Program-made: the position numbers and the translations under genes | Part shown: piece after piece, positions 11,927 to 22,983 of the stretch | How the letters are laid out: every line of letters begins with the position of its first letter | How positions within the stretch are numbered: position 1 is the first letter of the stretch | Assembly (NCBI GenBank): GCA_000231825.2 | Contig: JH720343.1 | Span: 295,204 to 359,203 of the forward strand | Direction: 5' to 3' | DNA: 64,000 bases | From: Tetrahymena elliotti 4EA | Taxonomy: Eukaryota; Ciliophora; Oligohymenophorea; Hymenostomatida; Tetrahymenidae | Notes under the pieces: model-generated | What the model was told of the DNA's origin: nothing | Database searches by the model: none | Seen by the model: only the letters and a program-made list of their open reading frames with translations

Positions 11927-13131
11927 CCTTCATACTGAATTCCTACATTAAAATGATATTAGAGAGATGAATCTATAAAATCTTAAATGTTATGATTTCT
12001 ATAAATTTCGCGATTTCTAATAAATTAAAAATTATTTTATGATGCTTGAGAAAATTAGAATTTACTAGCTAAATTAATTTTAAAAGGTTAAAAATTAAGT
12101 TAGCAACTACTTTTCATAAGTGGTTTTGTTATATTTTAGCCTGTTTTTTATTTGACAAATTAGCAAATAAATTTTGATTTTTGCAATAATTTAATCATTT
12201 TTTTTAAAGTTTTTTAATTATTTCTTTTCGCTTTTTACTTAAAACTCTTCAAAGAATTTTAAAATCTTCTTTGAATGAATGGGGGGAAATTGAAAAAAAT
12301 TTCGAAAAAATTTAATTAAAAAATTAAATGAAAAATCAATTGTATTAAATATATTAAATAGATACATAAATAAGTATTTGTTGAGATTAATTTTTTACTT
12401 TATTACTTTATATTTTCTCTCAGCTTTTCATTAATAAGGTTAAGTCTTATAATATCTAATGTTTGAAATTGAAGATTTTAATTTTTAACTTAAATAAATA
12501 GCATTCAATTATTTAAAAAATAAGATTTTTAAATAATTTAGCTTTATTGTATTGAATGTTAAATATATCTTTTCAAAGCATCTATATCCTTTCAATTGGT
12601 TTTAAAAAATAAAATAGTTTTCAATTAGGAATATATGATAGGACATATTTTGAATATTTCTAAAATATTTCCTATGTCTTTGTTAGGTGAAAAAAAATAA
12701 TCTACATAAAAAATTAATTTTTATTTAAATTTAAAAAATATATGTATTTTATAAATATAGAAGTTCTAATTAATAATTTTGTTTACCTAATCAGTAGGCT
12801 TAGTAATCAAGATTTATAGTTTTCTAAATAAAATAAATAAAGTAATATTTTTATATTCTTAATTTAAATATTTTTTAGTGAATGAAATTAAACTTAAATA
12901 AATCAAACCAGTTGACTAGATTTTTAGATTAAATGTAATTTAAGAAGATATATCAAAACGATTTAAAAATATCAAAAAATGTGTGATTTTTAAAATAATG
13001 AAATAGAAGTAAAATATTTAATTGATATATTGAATATATAGCTATTTATTATTGGTAATAGAAATTATTTATACAATTAAATATATTTATATGCAATCAA
13101 ACAAATTAAATGTGAGTTTAAATAAATTTTT
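11927..13131. other. Intergenic with AT hairpin
   Basis: About 1.2 kb of AT-rich DNA. It holds a 13-bp perfect inverted repeat (12507-12519 with 12526-12538) flanked by outer arms CATTCAAT (12502-12509) and ATTGAATG (12551-12558). No gene seen; the left end may include decayed 5' sequence of the LRR relic. Confidence 0.5.
12502..12558. repeat. Inverted repeat, nested AT hairpin
   Basis: The inner arms are 13-bp perfect complements separated by a 6-base loop, and 8-bp outer arms lie further out. In such AT-rich DNA this may occur by chance, and no terminator or mobile-element context is evident. Confidence 0.4.
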
Positions 13132-14205
13132 TCATTTCTTTCCAGGAACACCTTCTTTTTTGTAAACAAACACATTGGAATTAATCTATGATAAATGTTA
13201 ATATGGAATGTTAATATATTATATTAATATAGATTATTTACATGTTTCCATTCTTTGCAAATGAAATCGGCGATAACATCATCAACTTCTCCTTAAATTT
13301 CGACTTCTTCACCTTCTTCCTTAGCACCACAAGCAAATTTATGTCTGAATCTTTTAGCAGCTTCCTTTAAACTAACACCTATTATTGATTTTGACAGAAA
13401 ATATTTATAATAGTATTAAAAGAGTTAGATGCTTACCGTATTTGGTTAATCCAGTAACAACTGTGACAAATTTTTTGAATTTTCTTCTAGTAGTTAAAAT
13501 TGTAATCTTATTATCACCTCCTGATAATTGCATCTATTTATAAAAAAATTGCTTTAAAAAGGGTATCTTAATATCTAGTTAGTTGATAATCTAATTATAA
13601 TTGCATTTTACCATCAACTTAGCATTCTACTTTTACTTTTGGATTTCTAAATATGTATTTAATAGTAAAGTTAAATTAAAAGGATTCATAATCTATTTTA
13701 AAATTTATTTTACCTAATTTTTCTTGTTCTTCAGGAGTGAGTTCTTTTTATTCAACTTATTCCTTTTTTTCTTCAGCTTCAGGTTTTTCAACTTCTTTTT
13801 TTTCTTCGCCGGGTTATTCTCCTTCCTTGGGAGCTCCTTCTTATTGCTACTTTTCCTATTCCTTAGCTTTTTATTCAGGTTCAACATAAAACTTAATAAA
13901 TAACTTAGGGTTGTTTATTTTTAACCATTCTTAACATTTTCTAGCCTTAGTGTTGGATTAGTACATGCAATATTCAGGAGGAAGTGAGCAAACTATTAAA
14001 ATTATCATTTAATTTTAAATTTATGAATATGTCATTTTATTGAATATCAAAATGAATTTGAATAATATGTTTCATGGGAGATGACATGAATTTGTAAATT
14101 ACTTTGGCAATATTAAACAACCTTCTTAGGAATCTTAACAATTTCCCTTTCTTATTCTTCACCTTCTTCACCTGTAGGTATGTTTACTTCCTTTTCTTCA
14201 GCCAT
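13132..14205 (-). CDS. DENR: Density-regulated protein DENR/Tma22, SUI1 domain
   Basis: Partner of MCT-1 in recycling 40S subunits and in re-initiation. Six exons: 14205-14103, 13992-13714, 13646-13612, 13533-13437, 13378-13242, 13185-13132, all in phase, 234 residues (human DENR is about 200). The N-terminal zinc site is intact: C33-x2-C36 in YCQICSLPPEYCMY, then C43 and C54. A Q/E/K-rich linker follows (~70-130), then the SUI1 fold from ~145, recognisable by KFVTVVTGLTKYGVSLKEAA, KFACGA and VEIQGEVDDVIADFI. The first exon boundary was fixed by the zinc-site alignment; a shorter exon ending at 14122 would lose the first cysteine. The small third exon is the least certain joint. Confidence 0.9.
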
Positions 14206-15639
14206 TTACTTTTTCTTTTAAATATTGGATTCTTTTAATTAATTAAACTTGTTTTTTGATAGAAACTTTGTATAATTTTTGCTTCATAAAGTCTTTTCTA
14301 TTAATTTTTTTAACAAAAAATCTATCTTTCTTTGTTAGTAAGATTTACTCTTTTTATAGAATAAGTAGTGATTTAATTGTTTAGGAGATATCAATTAATT
14401 AATTCTTACAAAAAATTCTTTAGAAAATTTACTTTAATCCGAATAATTTAGCTTTTCAAAAACATAACAAATAAATAGAAATCACACACTAAAGCAAATT
14501 AATTTAAATTTATTAATTATTAATATTATTTTCATTAAATTATGTATGATGCCATTTTTTCTTTATTTTTAAACTAGAATTATTTTTTCTTTATTTTTAA
14601 ACTAGAATTATTTTCTATTTAATTATAATTTATTCTTGCTTTTTGATCACTAATTTTAATTATTTATTTACATATTTTTATTCTTCAAATTTATTTTATC
14701 TTTTATATGTTAATATTATTTAAAAGAGAAAGATTTTAAGAGTATGTGCGTGTATTAATATATTTTTAAGAGTAAAAAAAACGATTTAGTTAGTTGCCAA
14801 GATATTAGATTTTTGATGCGATATATGGGAGAGGTAAAAGAATTATTATTTAAAATAATAGTTTCATTTTTATTGTATTGATAATATTTATCATTAGTAA
14901 TAATGCTTTGATATTTCCTATTCATTATGTAAATACAATTAATTTTCATGAGAAAATGGAGTAAATGAATTTCTTAATGTTTAGGGTGATGTTAAAAACT
15001 AATGTGTAATTCCATTTGCAGATTTTTGGGATGAAAAACTAAAAATTCTAATTTAAACCATCTTCTTTCTTTTTTCTTATTTTTTTAATTATTAATTTTT
15101 GTAATTTTTTTTCTAAAAAAATATTAAATTTTTCAAACTATTTTTAACCGTTAATACCAATTCTGAAAAATCTTTTTAAATATTGAAAGAAATGATAAAT
15201 TTTATAAACAATAATTTAATTTTTATCTTTAGAAATTGCTTTCATTTTATTTTGAGTAATATTTTTTAATAAAGAATTTAATTAACTTATTGAGTGATTG
15301 ATAAAATAAAGTATTTGAAAACAATTTTATTATTTATTCTTAATAAAACATATTTTGGAAACTTATAATGACTAATTTTAAATAAATTCATTAAATAAAC
15401 ATTAATAACCAAAAAATAATAAATTGCAAATGATAAAATAATAAGATTTTTCAAAAAAATTTATTCGCATTTTAAAGATGTTAAAAGAAAATAATTTCTT
15501 CAAGCAAAAAATATTAAAAATCAAATCAAATTCATTAAGACAATACTGTTTTTATGGATTATTGATAAATATTATTTTAAAATGTGATATATTTTTCAAT
15601 TTTCCTGCTGAATAAAATAATTATCAGTCAGTCAGTCAA
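14206..15639. other. Intergenic with 28-bp tandem duplication
   Basis: About 1.4 kb of AT-rich DNA upstream of the DENR gene and downstream of the LRR gene. It contains a perfect 28-bp tandem duplication at 14555-14610 and a short CAGT repeat near 15626-15638. No convincing gene. Confidence 0.55.
14555..14610. repeat. Perfect 28-bp tandem duplication
   Basis: Copies 14555-14582 and 14583-14610 are identical and contain AAACTAGAATTA. Exact identity in neutral AT-rich DNA suggests a recent duplication or replication slippage. Confidence 0.8.
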
Positions 15640-17334
15640 TCAACCATATTTTATATATTTTATGGTCTCCATAGAATTAAACTATTAATAATGTTGAAAG
15701 CATATATCTCTAGATACTGAATACTTAGCTTGGTCATAATTAATACTTTTAACAAATGGATCTTTTTCCTGATTGAAAATTATTTAAGGATTTTCGATTT
15801 AGATAAATTCATAAATAATATCAAGCAAATAGTCTACTCTCATTGCATTTTTATTACAATATTGCTTTAAAACTTACAGTAAATATATGAATTTTTTTTT
15901 TTACCTTACAAAACATTCATATCTCATTAAATTATAGTTTCTTATAAGAATTCTGTTTTTAGGTCCCATTAAAATAGCATTTTTTAGTATACTAAAACCT
16001 AAAAGAGAATTCATAATCATTTTATCATTATCAAATATACTCCATCCATCAAAATTTATTCTTAGTGTTGCCAAACTTTTTGAGCAAGTTTCTTAGAGGC
16101 TCCGTAAAAAGAAATAAACCAAATTTTAATCTTAATTCTAAGTAAAATATCTCTTGGCATTCTTCCATCTTTCTAAATCCAAAGTTAATGACTCTAAACC
16201 CTCTATACATAAAGAATTAAAAAAATCTCTAAATTCTTCTTCAGATGCTCTTAGAGAGCCACCAAATCTTAAATCAATTTTTTTTAAATTATTCTATCTT
16301 GAAAGTAATTTTGATAGCTAAGGAAAAAGAATTTACTCTTTCTCATTTTAATACTGATAATAGGTATTGCCTAATTGGTTGAGGTTATATTAAAATCCTT
16401 TCATAGAGATTTTCAAAACTATTAGCTATGGAATAAGAGTTTCAAGAGATTTAACAAAAATCTCAGAATGATAAATATAAGCATCTAATTTTTCTTCTGT
16501 CACTTTGTTTTCACAAATTTTAAATTCTTTTAAGCTCAAAGGATACTTTTTAATATTATCTACTATATTTCTTATCCAATTTTTTTAGTCATATGCTGTA
16601 AAATTTTAAACTATAAAAGAGATTTTTTCTAAAGTCTTGCTTTATTCAATAGAATCCGCAAACTTTTTGAAATCCTCACTTTAAGAAAGCTTTTTTAGAT
16701 TCAAATTTAAATATTTTGTTGTTTACAATATAGAAGAGAGATACTAAAAACCTTCAACAATAATATGTGGATGCACTGTTAATGAAAAATGTTCAACGTT
16801 TTTTAGGTTTTTAAATTATTGTAGTTTTAAATCAGACTTTAAGTGAATCTAAATAACAATTTTTTTAATATTAGAATTTATTCTATTGAATATGTCATTA
16901 AACAAATTGCCAACAAAATTAAAATTAAAATCAATACTCTCAAGTTAAGGGAAAGATTTTTAAATACACTTGAAAAAGGAATATTCTTGATTGGAATTGA
17001 CTTATGAGAAATTAATGCTTATTTGTAAATGAAGTAAGTTATTGAACTGGCTGATACCAAGGAGGATAGTTTAGATATTGACTGGTCCATAATTATATCC
17101 TTAATCAGTTTTTTATAGTCTTATTGATAAATATTTTGAAGTACAACCATAAGGCAAATATTCACAAAAATTTGAATCAGTAATATTAAAAAATTCTATT
17201 CTGCTGAAATCAAACCCATCTTAATCTTCAATATTATTTACTTTTTAAATGAATTCATCTTTATCAAGAAATATCAGATTGTGTTTTTGCTTTTATTTGT
17301 AAAATATTCCTGAGCCAAATTTATTTAATTCCAT
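15640..17334 (-). CDS. Leucine-rich-repeat-like protein
   Basis: Two exons, 17334-15910 and 15864-15640, with a short intron (GTAAGG..TTAAAG) whose acceptor was chosen because it keeps phase; 549 residues. Irregular LRR-like segments recur through residues ~60-450 (FNNLLHLQISINFS, LESIDFNFNFVG, VEHFSLTVHP, TKYLNLNLKKLS, LKKIDLRFGGS, LESLTLDLERW). There is no signal peptide, membrane segment or kinase domain. It resembles the large leucine-rich-repeat-like families of Tetrahymena, whose functions are mostly unknown; a protein-interaction role is inference. It is intact, unlike the relic 4 kb away on the same strand, so the two may be dispersed family members. Confidence 0.75.
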
Positions 17335-18078
17335 TTCTTTTAAATTTAGTAGAAGTTGGTAATATTTTTTTGTTTTTTTTAATTTATTTATAAAAAAAAT
17401 ATACTAATAACTTTAAAAAAAGATTTAAGTACCGCCAAATAATTTAGTAATAATAGTTATGATACAATAAATTCTGTTAGCTTATAAACTAATTAGTTTT
17501 TAGAGGTAATGCAAAAAAAAGATATTTTTGCGATTTTAAATATATTTTTTATTTTCAAAATCTATTATTAATTAACATATTTAATTTAAAAATCTGAAAA
17601 AGACTTTTGAGTTTAGTGAAAATAATAATTTTTAAATGTATTTCTAATTTTTTATAAAATTTCTAAATAATTATGTAATAAATTTTATTTTTAATCATTT
17701 AAAAACAGATTTAAAGTAAAATAAATTTCTTTTGAAGTTTATCAAAAATAAACATTTTTATTTATATTTTAGCTTATTGATATCTAAATTTAGCAAATTA
17801 ACATTTTTTATTTTTTATTCTAAATTAATTTTTGATGGTTTTGAATTAGAATTTCATTTTAAAAATCCTAATCATCATTTCAAATAAATTTCGATATGTA
17901 ATAAAATTTCTATAATTAAATCATCTGCTATTTAATAAAATTTATCTATTTACAATAATTTAAAATAGCTTTAATATATCAAAATATCTAAATGATTTTC
18001 AAAAATTAATATTTTTACTTAAATTTGATTTAAAAATTTACCAATATAAACAAATTAATTTTATTTATTATATATGCT

Positions 18079-18298
18079 CAATAAATAGTTTTACAACTAA
18101 GATTAAAAAGTTATTTATTAATTTTATATTAGTCATTTTAAACATTATTTTGTTTATAAATTGCTAAAATAAATATTTTTTTCTATCTTCAATAAACACT
18201 TTACAGTCTAGATAAAAACGTACTATTATTAGCTTTATATTTGTCATTTTAAACATTATTTTATTTATAAATTGTTAAAATAAATATTATCTTTTGAA
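18079..18298. repeat. Degenerate tandem repeat, period about 111 bp
   Basis: Units start at CAATAAA (18079 and 18190). They share the run GTCATTTTAAACATTATTTT followed by TTTATAAATTG and TTAAAATAAATATT-like sequence, and differ at scattered positions. Two units are clear; weaker copies upstream cannot be excluded by eye. Confidence 0.6.
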
Positions 18299-18678
18299 TA
18301 AAATAATATTTAAAAAAATAAAGAATCATTCTCCCTGAAACATTAAATACGTAAAAAATATTTTATTATTACTAATGGTAGGACATTCTCTAAGTTTTGT
18401 ATTAAGCTAAATATTCTTAAAGGTTTAAAAAACTTCCTTCATAAAACAAAATTTATTTTATTTAGAGCTTAAAAATAGATTTTATTTGAAGTTTTGGGTA
18501 AAAAAAAATTATTATTTAAAATTAGGCATAATACATTTTTTCATCAACAAATTGACAGTTGCCATTCAAAGATAGTTAAATTGATTTGTTAATATATATA
18601 TTTGTAAATAAAATTTATTAATAAAATTAAATAAAGAAACAATAAATTAATTAAATAGATTTTTCTTAGCAAGCTAAA

Positions 18679-18930
18679 TCAATTTTTCTTATAAAAAATT
18701 ATGAGAAAGAAACTTAGTAAAAAAGGTAAATTAATAAAATGAATAGTAAAATATTATAAACTGATTTCTCTCAAATAGAATTAGAATTGACATGATTTAA
18801 GTCTAGTTTTTAAATCCATTTTAGCGGATCCTCGGTTAATAACGTGTACTGGTCTACTTTGATCAAATCCATTCCAGCATTTATTAATTTTTTTAAAAGG
18901 GCATGAAGTGATTAGATTTATCTATTCCAT
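18679..18930 (-). other. GC-richer 83-codon open frame, possible gene relic
   Basis: The minus-strand frame from ATG 18930 to TGA 18679. Its first 49 codons (18930-18784) are much less AT-rich than the surroundings and use GC-ending codons such as GCG-, CGG- and GTG-complementary triplets. The translation has a protein-like mix including KCWNGFDQSRPVHVINRG and SAKMDLKTRLKSCQF. The last 34 codons look like random AT sequence. The frame is open upstream to about 18963 without TGA. No introns or neighbours make it a full gene, so an exon of a decayed gene or transposon protein is the likeliest reading. I do not recognise a family. Confidence 0.35.
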
Positions 18931-20188
18931 CCCGAAGACAATAAAATCATTTAAGTTTAAAAAAACGAAAGAAAAAGTATATAATAGCCTTTTTTACTCC
19001 TTTACAGGACTATATCAAAATTTTAAAATAAAAAAATTAGATAAGGTTAACACCATCTAAAATTCTTTTTCCTGTTTTCTTTTTCAAAATATTACCTTAA
19101 CATATATTTGAGGATTTGAAACTCGAAACTAAACTATCTCATTGCTCTGCTAAAATAAATTTCTCTTTTTCTTAATATTTTAAAACTAATAAGGGACGTA
19201 TATGTTTAATTATTATCATTATCTTTTTCCTTTATCAAAATTAAATAAAAAATCGAGGAAAGTTGATTAAAATTGCCATTTAAAACAAAAAATAAATAAA
19301 TAAAAAATTCTTTATCTGCCAAACTAAAAAACTAACAATTAAAAATTAAAACATTGAAAAAAAAAAATTTAACTGACAAATTAAATAATAAAAAATCAAA
19401 AATAGATTAATAAAAATAACAAAAGATATTAAATCAAAAAAACAACCAAAAGGAAACAAACTAAAAAATAAGCAAATGTAAAGATAAATAAAAAAATATA
19501 AAATATCAATAAATAAACAAAAAAAACAAAATATTTATTGATTGTATATACGTCCAAGCGCATTTTTTAATTTGATAATAAATACATTTAATTAATTTTT
19601 TTGTATATTTATTTTTTTTCATCAAGCTTTTTATTTATTTGAATAATTTCCAATTTTCTATTCATAAATATTTAATTTCTTCAATTTTTTGCTAACTAAT
19701 CCATTTCATATTTTTTTTAGCTAATTTCTTTCATTTTCAGTGATAGGATTACTTTATTATCCTATAGTATTTATTATAAATAAATAATTTTGTTAAATAT
19801 TTAATTTTTTTAAAAATTGTATTAAAATATTTTTTTATTGCCTAAATAACATAGCAAAAATTTGGTATAAAATAGATTTTACAGAAGAGATATCAGCATG
19901 AAGTAATTTTTGTATGATTTATTTTAAAAACTATTTGATTTTGTTTGTTTTATGAATGTGTGAATATTTCGCTCTTTGAATAATAGATTAAAATATGAAA
20001 AATTTAAAATATTTTATATTTAATTTTTATTTAAAGTGAAGGAATTTAAAATTTAAATGAAAATAAAGTAAAAAAATAAAGAGAATAATTTTAGAAATAC
20101 ATTTTAACAATAAATGTTTAAATTTGTTTATTTTTAATTGGTTTTATTTGTTTTATTGATAATTTTATTAATTTTTATTTAAGTTAAT

Positions 20189-20210
20189 TTTGGCGAATAT
20201 GTTTCGCGCC
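20189..20210 (+). promoter_or_regulatory. Paired E2F-like motifs
   Basis: TTTGGCGAA (20189-20197) and TTTCGCGCC (20202-20210) lie 4 bases apart in otherwise AT-only DNA. Both fit the E2F/DP core TTT(G/C)(G/C)CG. They sit ~1.23 kb upstream of the ATG at 21442 and on the far side of any other gene. That distance makes direct promoter function uncertain. Confidence 0.4.
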
Positions 20211-21441
20211 TGCCTTTTAATATCAAATTGATTAAAGTCTTTATATTAATTGGTGGGAAAAAACTATAAACTTATATTTAGATAGATAAATTCAATAGTA
20301 AAAATTTAGACAAGTGGTATGTTTTTTAATAAAAAACATATAAATATTCTTAATTTTAAAAATTAAGAGTATAAAAGAAAATCTGTGAATAAATATTTTA
20401 TGCTTAACATAAAAAATTAATAGATGATAAATTGTAAACCAAATAAATAAAGATGTTAGTTTTTTCTTTTTTGAATGGAAGAAAAAAATGCAAATTTTAA
20501 ACTTAAATTTGAAATTCAACGAATATCATATTTTCTATTTATTTGTTTATTGCATTCATATAAAAAAGATTCGTTTATTATATATTATTATCCATTCACA
20601 AATTTATCTTTGATTTTTAAACATTCACATTTTAGTCATTATCTAGTAGAAGAATTGAAAAATTTGCCAAGTCTAAAAATTTCTATTTAAAATACTCAAA
20701 ACTCTCTGAATCTACTTGCCTAAATATTTTAAAATATTTTTGGGGACTTACAATTTTGTGTTTTGTGAAAACATTTAGAAAAATTTAAAAATGGGTAGAA
20801 TGGAGGGAATATAAAATATTTCAGATAAATGAAAAGAAAAAAAGCAAATGAAATCAAGGTGCCTTTTGCTTGATTAACTGAATTAAGTATTTGTAAAATA
20901 TAAATATGCTATAATAATAAGATGAAATTTTTTTCTATAAATAAAAATATCTCAAGATTTTAGGAAGCCAGTTATACATAAGTAGGTAATATTAATGATT
21001 AATAGTTCATTGAATTCTTCTTAGTTAGGTCTTTCGTTTTTCCTATTGGGCTATGAGGGAAGGAGAGAGAAAAGTATATTTTTTATAAGAAGAGCTCATT
21101 TGTATATGCATTGGTTTTGTTTGTATAAAACTAGCAAATTAAATAAAGACTAGGAGTAAGAAAAGACATTGAAAATAACTATCTATAAATAAAAATAAAA
21201 AGGAAAAGAAAGAAATTAATTAATTTGCTTTTTAGACGCATTCATCTGATTCTCTTTGAAAAAAAATCATTCAAGATACAAATAGTAATTAAAAATCATA
21301 TATATTAACAAAAAAGGAGGAATTAATCAAATTCAATATATTAAATATAAAATAATTACTGATACCTCCATAAAAATACACAAGTAGTTTTGATCTCAGC
21401 TCCTTAGTCATAATTCAAACTTAAGTACATAAAAGAATTCT

Positions 21442-22634
21442 ATGATGGCTCTATCTTCAACCGCCAAATAGTAATATGAAACTCTTATGAGTAACATCGC
21501 TCAAGCCAAAGGTTTGCATAACTTGCCTAAAAAGGAATTAAATTAGATAGGTTAGGATTTAGGATTGTCAAATTTAAAGAAACATGAAATGATTCATTCT
21601 ATTTCAAGCAAGTTAATTTAGATGATTATGTCCTCTAGTACTATGGATATTCCTAGTCACCCTGCCATTGAAAATAGTCCTATTTTGAAAGAAATTATAA
21701 AAGGATTTTTCGATTAATTTGGTGCTGGCAAATAAAGTATTTATACTCAGTCTTAATAATAATAGTAGCAGTAGTTATAGCAATAACAATAAAACCAGTT
21801 GTATCTCTAATAATTAATGGAACTCTATGGAGGTGGTTCAGGTAATTTCAATTTGATTTATGCATTCTTGATTGCAATAATTCATAAGAAATCCTTCTTT
21901 TTTCAGAGTTATTTTTAAAACTTTCCATCTTTAAAAGACATTAAATAATAATAATTGGCGCACCTTTTTTTATCAAAATAAAATTTGACTAAAATCTAAA
22001 TGGAGACTCAAAAAAAACTTTTTTAAACATTTTAAAAAATATTTTGATATCTGAAAATTTAAATTGTGTCATATGTAGAAATACTTGACATGACTTTTAA
22101 GTTTAAATCACTTTTACTAACTTTAAAAAATCTAACTAAACTTCCTTTTTATTTATAAATATAGGTTAAGGAATGTCTGCATAACAAAGCCAATTATATT
22201 AGTATTTACTATTACAAGCTAGTTAATAAGGTAGCCAACCATTAATAGGTCATTAAGCGTAAGCATTTAGTTAAATTTAAAAAATAAAGTTTCATAAAAA
22301 TTTAAATAGAAATATTAGTTAAAAAAGTAAAAGAAAGCATAAAATTAATTTAAAAAGAACGAAAGCAATTTTATTAAGCTTTTAAAAGACAAATAAAATA
22401 TTAAATATCAATAAAAGAAATATATAGCTTGTAAAATCAGCATTAAATTGTTTTAATTATTTTTCCTTATTTAAGTAAAATTAAAAAAAAAAAATCAATA
22501 TTACAGATCAAAAATTAGTGTTTAATATATTTAGCTTAAAGATGGCATAGAGTTCTTTCTAATTCAAAAGTTTAAACTATTTCCTTAAAAAAAGCTTCTT
22601 CCAATTTTAGTTTTAATAAAATGATAAAATATGA
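21442..22634 (+). CDS. Q-rich protein of unknown family (3' end uncertain)
   Basis: Exon 1, 21442-21841, begins MMALSSTAKQQYETLM and encodes ~95 residues of mixed composition (including HNLPKKELNQIGQDLGLSNL, SAP- or helix-turn-helix-like in feel but not assignable), then a glutamine tract (21761-21800) built from CAA, CAG, TAA and TAG codons. An intron 21842-22164 (GTAATT..ATATAG) joins to exon 2, which starts Q/S/L-rich (YQYLLLQASQQGSQPLIGH). Exon 2 stays open to TGA 22632-22634, giving 289 residues, but after about 22280 the composition is that of non-coding DNA. The true 3' end may lie beyond another intron (a GTAAGC donor sits at 22259). The N-terminal half is the supported part. Confidence 0.6.
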
Positions 22635-22983
22635 AAAAATAAAAAAAGGTAGAAAGAATAGATAAATAATTAAACAAACAAACAATTAAGCAATTAATTA
22701 AATTTTATTTTTTAAAAATACATCAATTTTTTAATATGTTTTATTTACATACACACAATTGAATTTTATAACTAATTTTCAATAACCCCTTCCAAATTCA
22801 ACTTTTTTTGCCAAATTTGCTTAATATTATTAATTCATATTTAAAAAATATATTTTATCAAGAAACTTTTTTCTTTCTTAAATCTATTCTCAATATTTAA
22901 AAATAAATCTTGTTTTTAAAAGAAAAAAAAACAATTTAAAACTAAGAATTCGTTTTTATAAATTCCTATTTAAATCAATAAAA

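Larger units (their letters stand above)
17335..21441. other. Four-kilobase gene-poor region
   Basis: Very AT-rich, with no recognised gene. Separate entries cover a ~111-bp degenerate tandem repeat (18079-18298), a GC-richer open frame (18679-18930), a distant 10-bp inverted pair (19194-19203 and 19546-19555) and two E2F-like motifs (20189-20210). The right end should hold the promoter of the gene starting at 21442. Confidence 0.55.

Noticed and set aside
14755..14949. 64-codon minus-strand frame
   Set aside because: Random AT-rich composition and no support from the surroundings.
18784..18960. Candidate snRNA or snoRNA in the GC-richer island
   Set aside because: No U1-U6, box C/D or H/ACA signature recognised; the open frame is a better explanation.
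19100..19180. Possible tRNA (B-box-like GTTTCGAGTTTC on the minus strand)
   Set aside because: No cloverleaf could be folded by eye: acceptor and anticodon stems do not pair.
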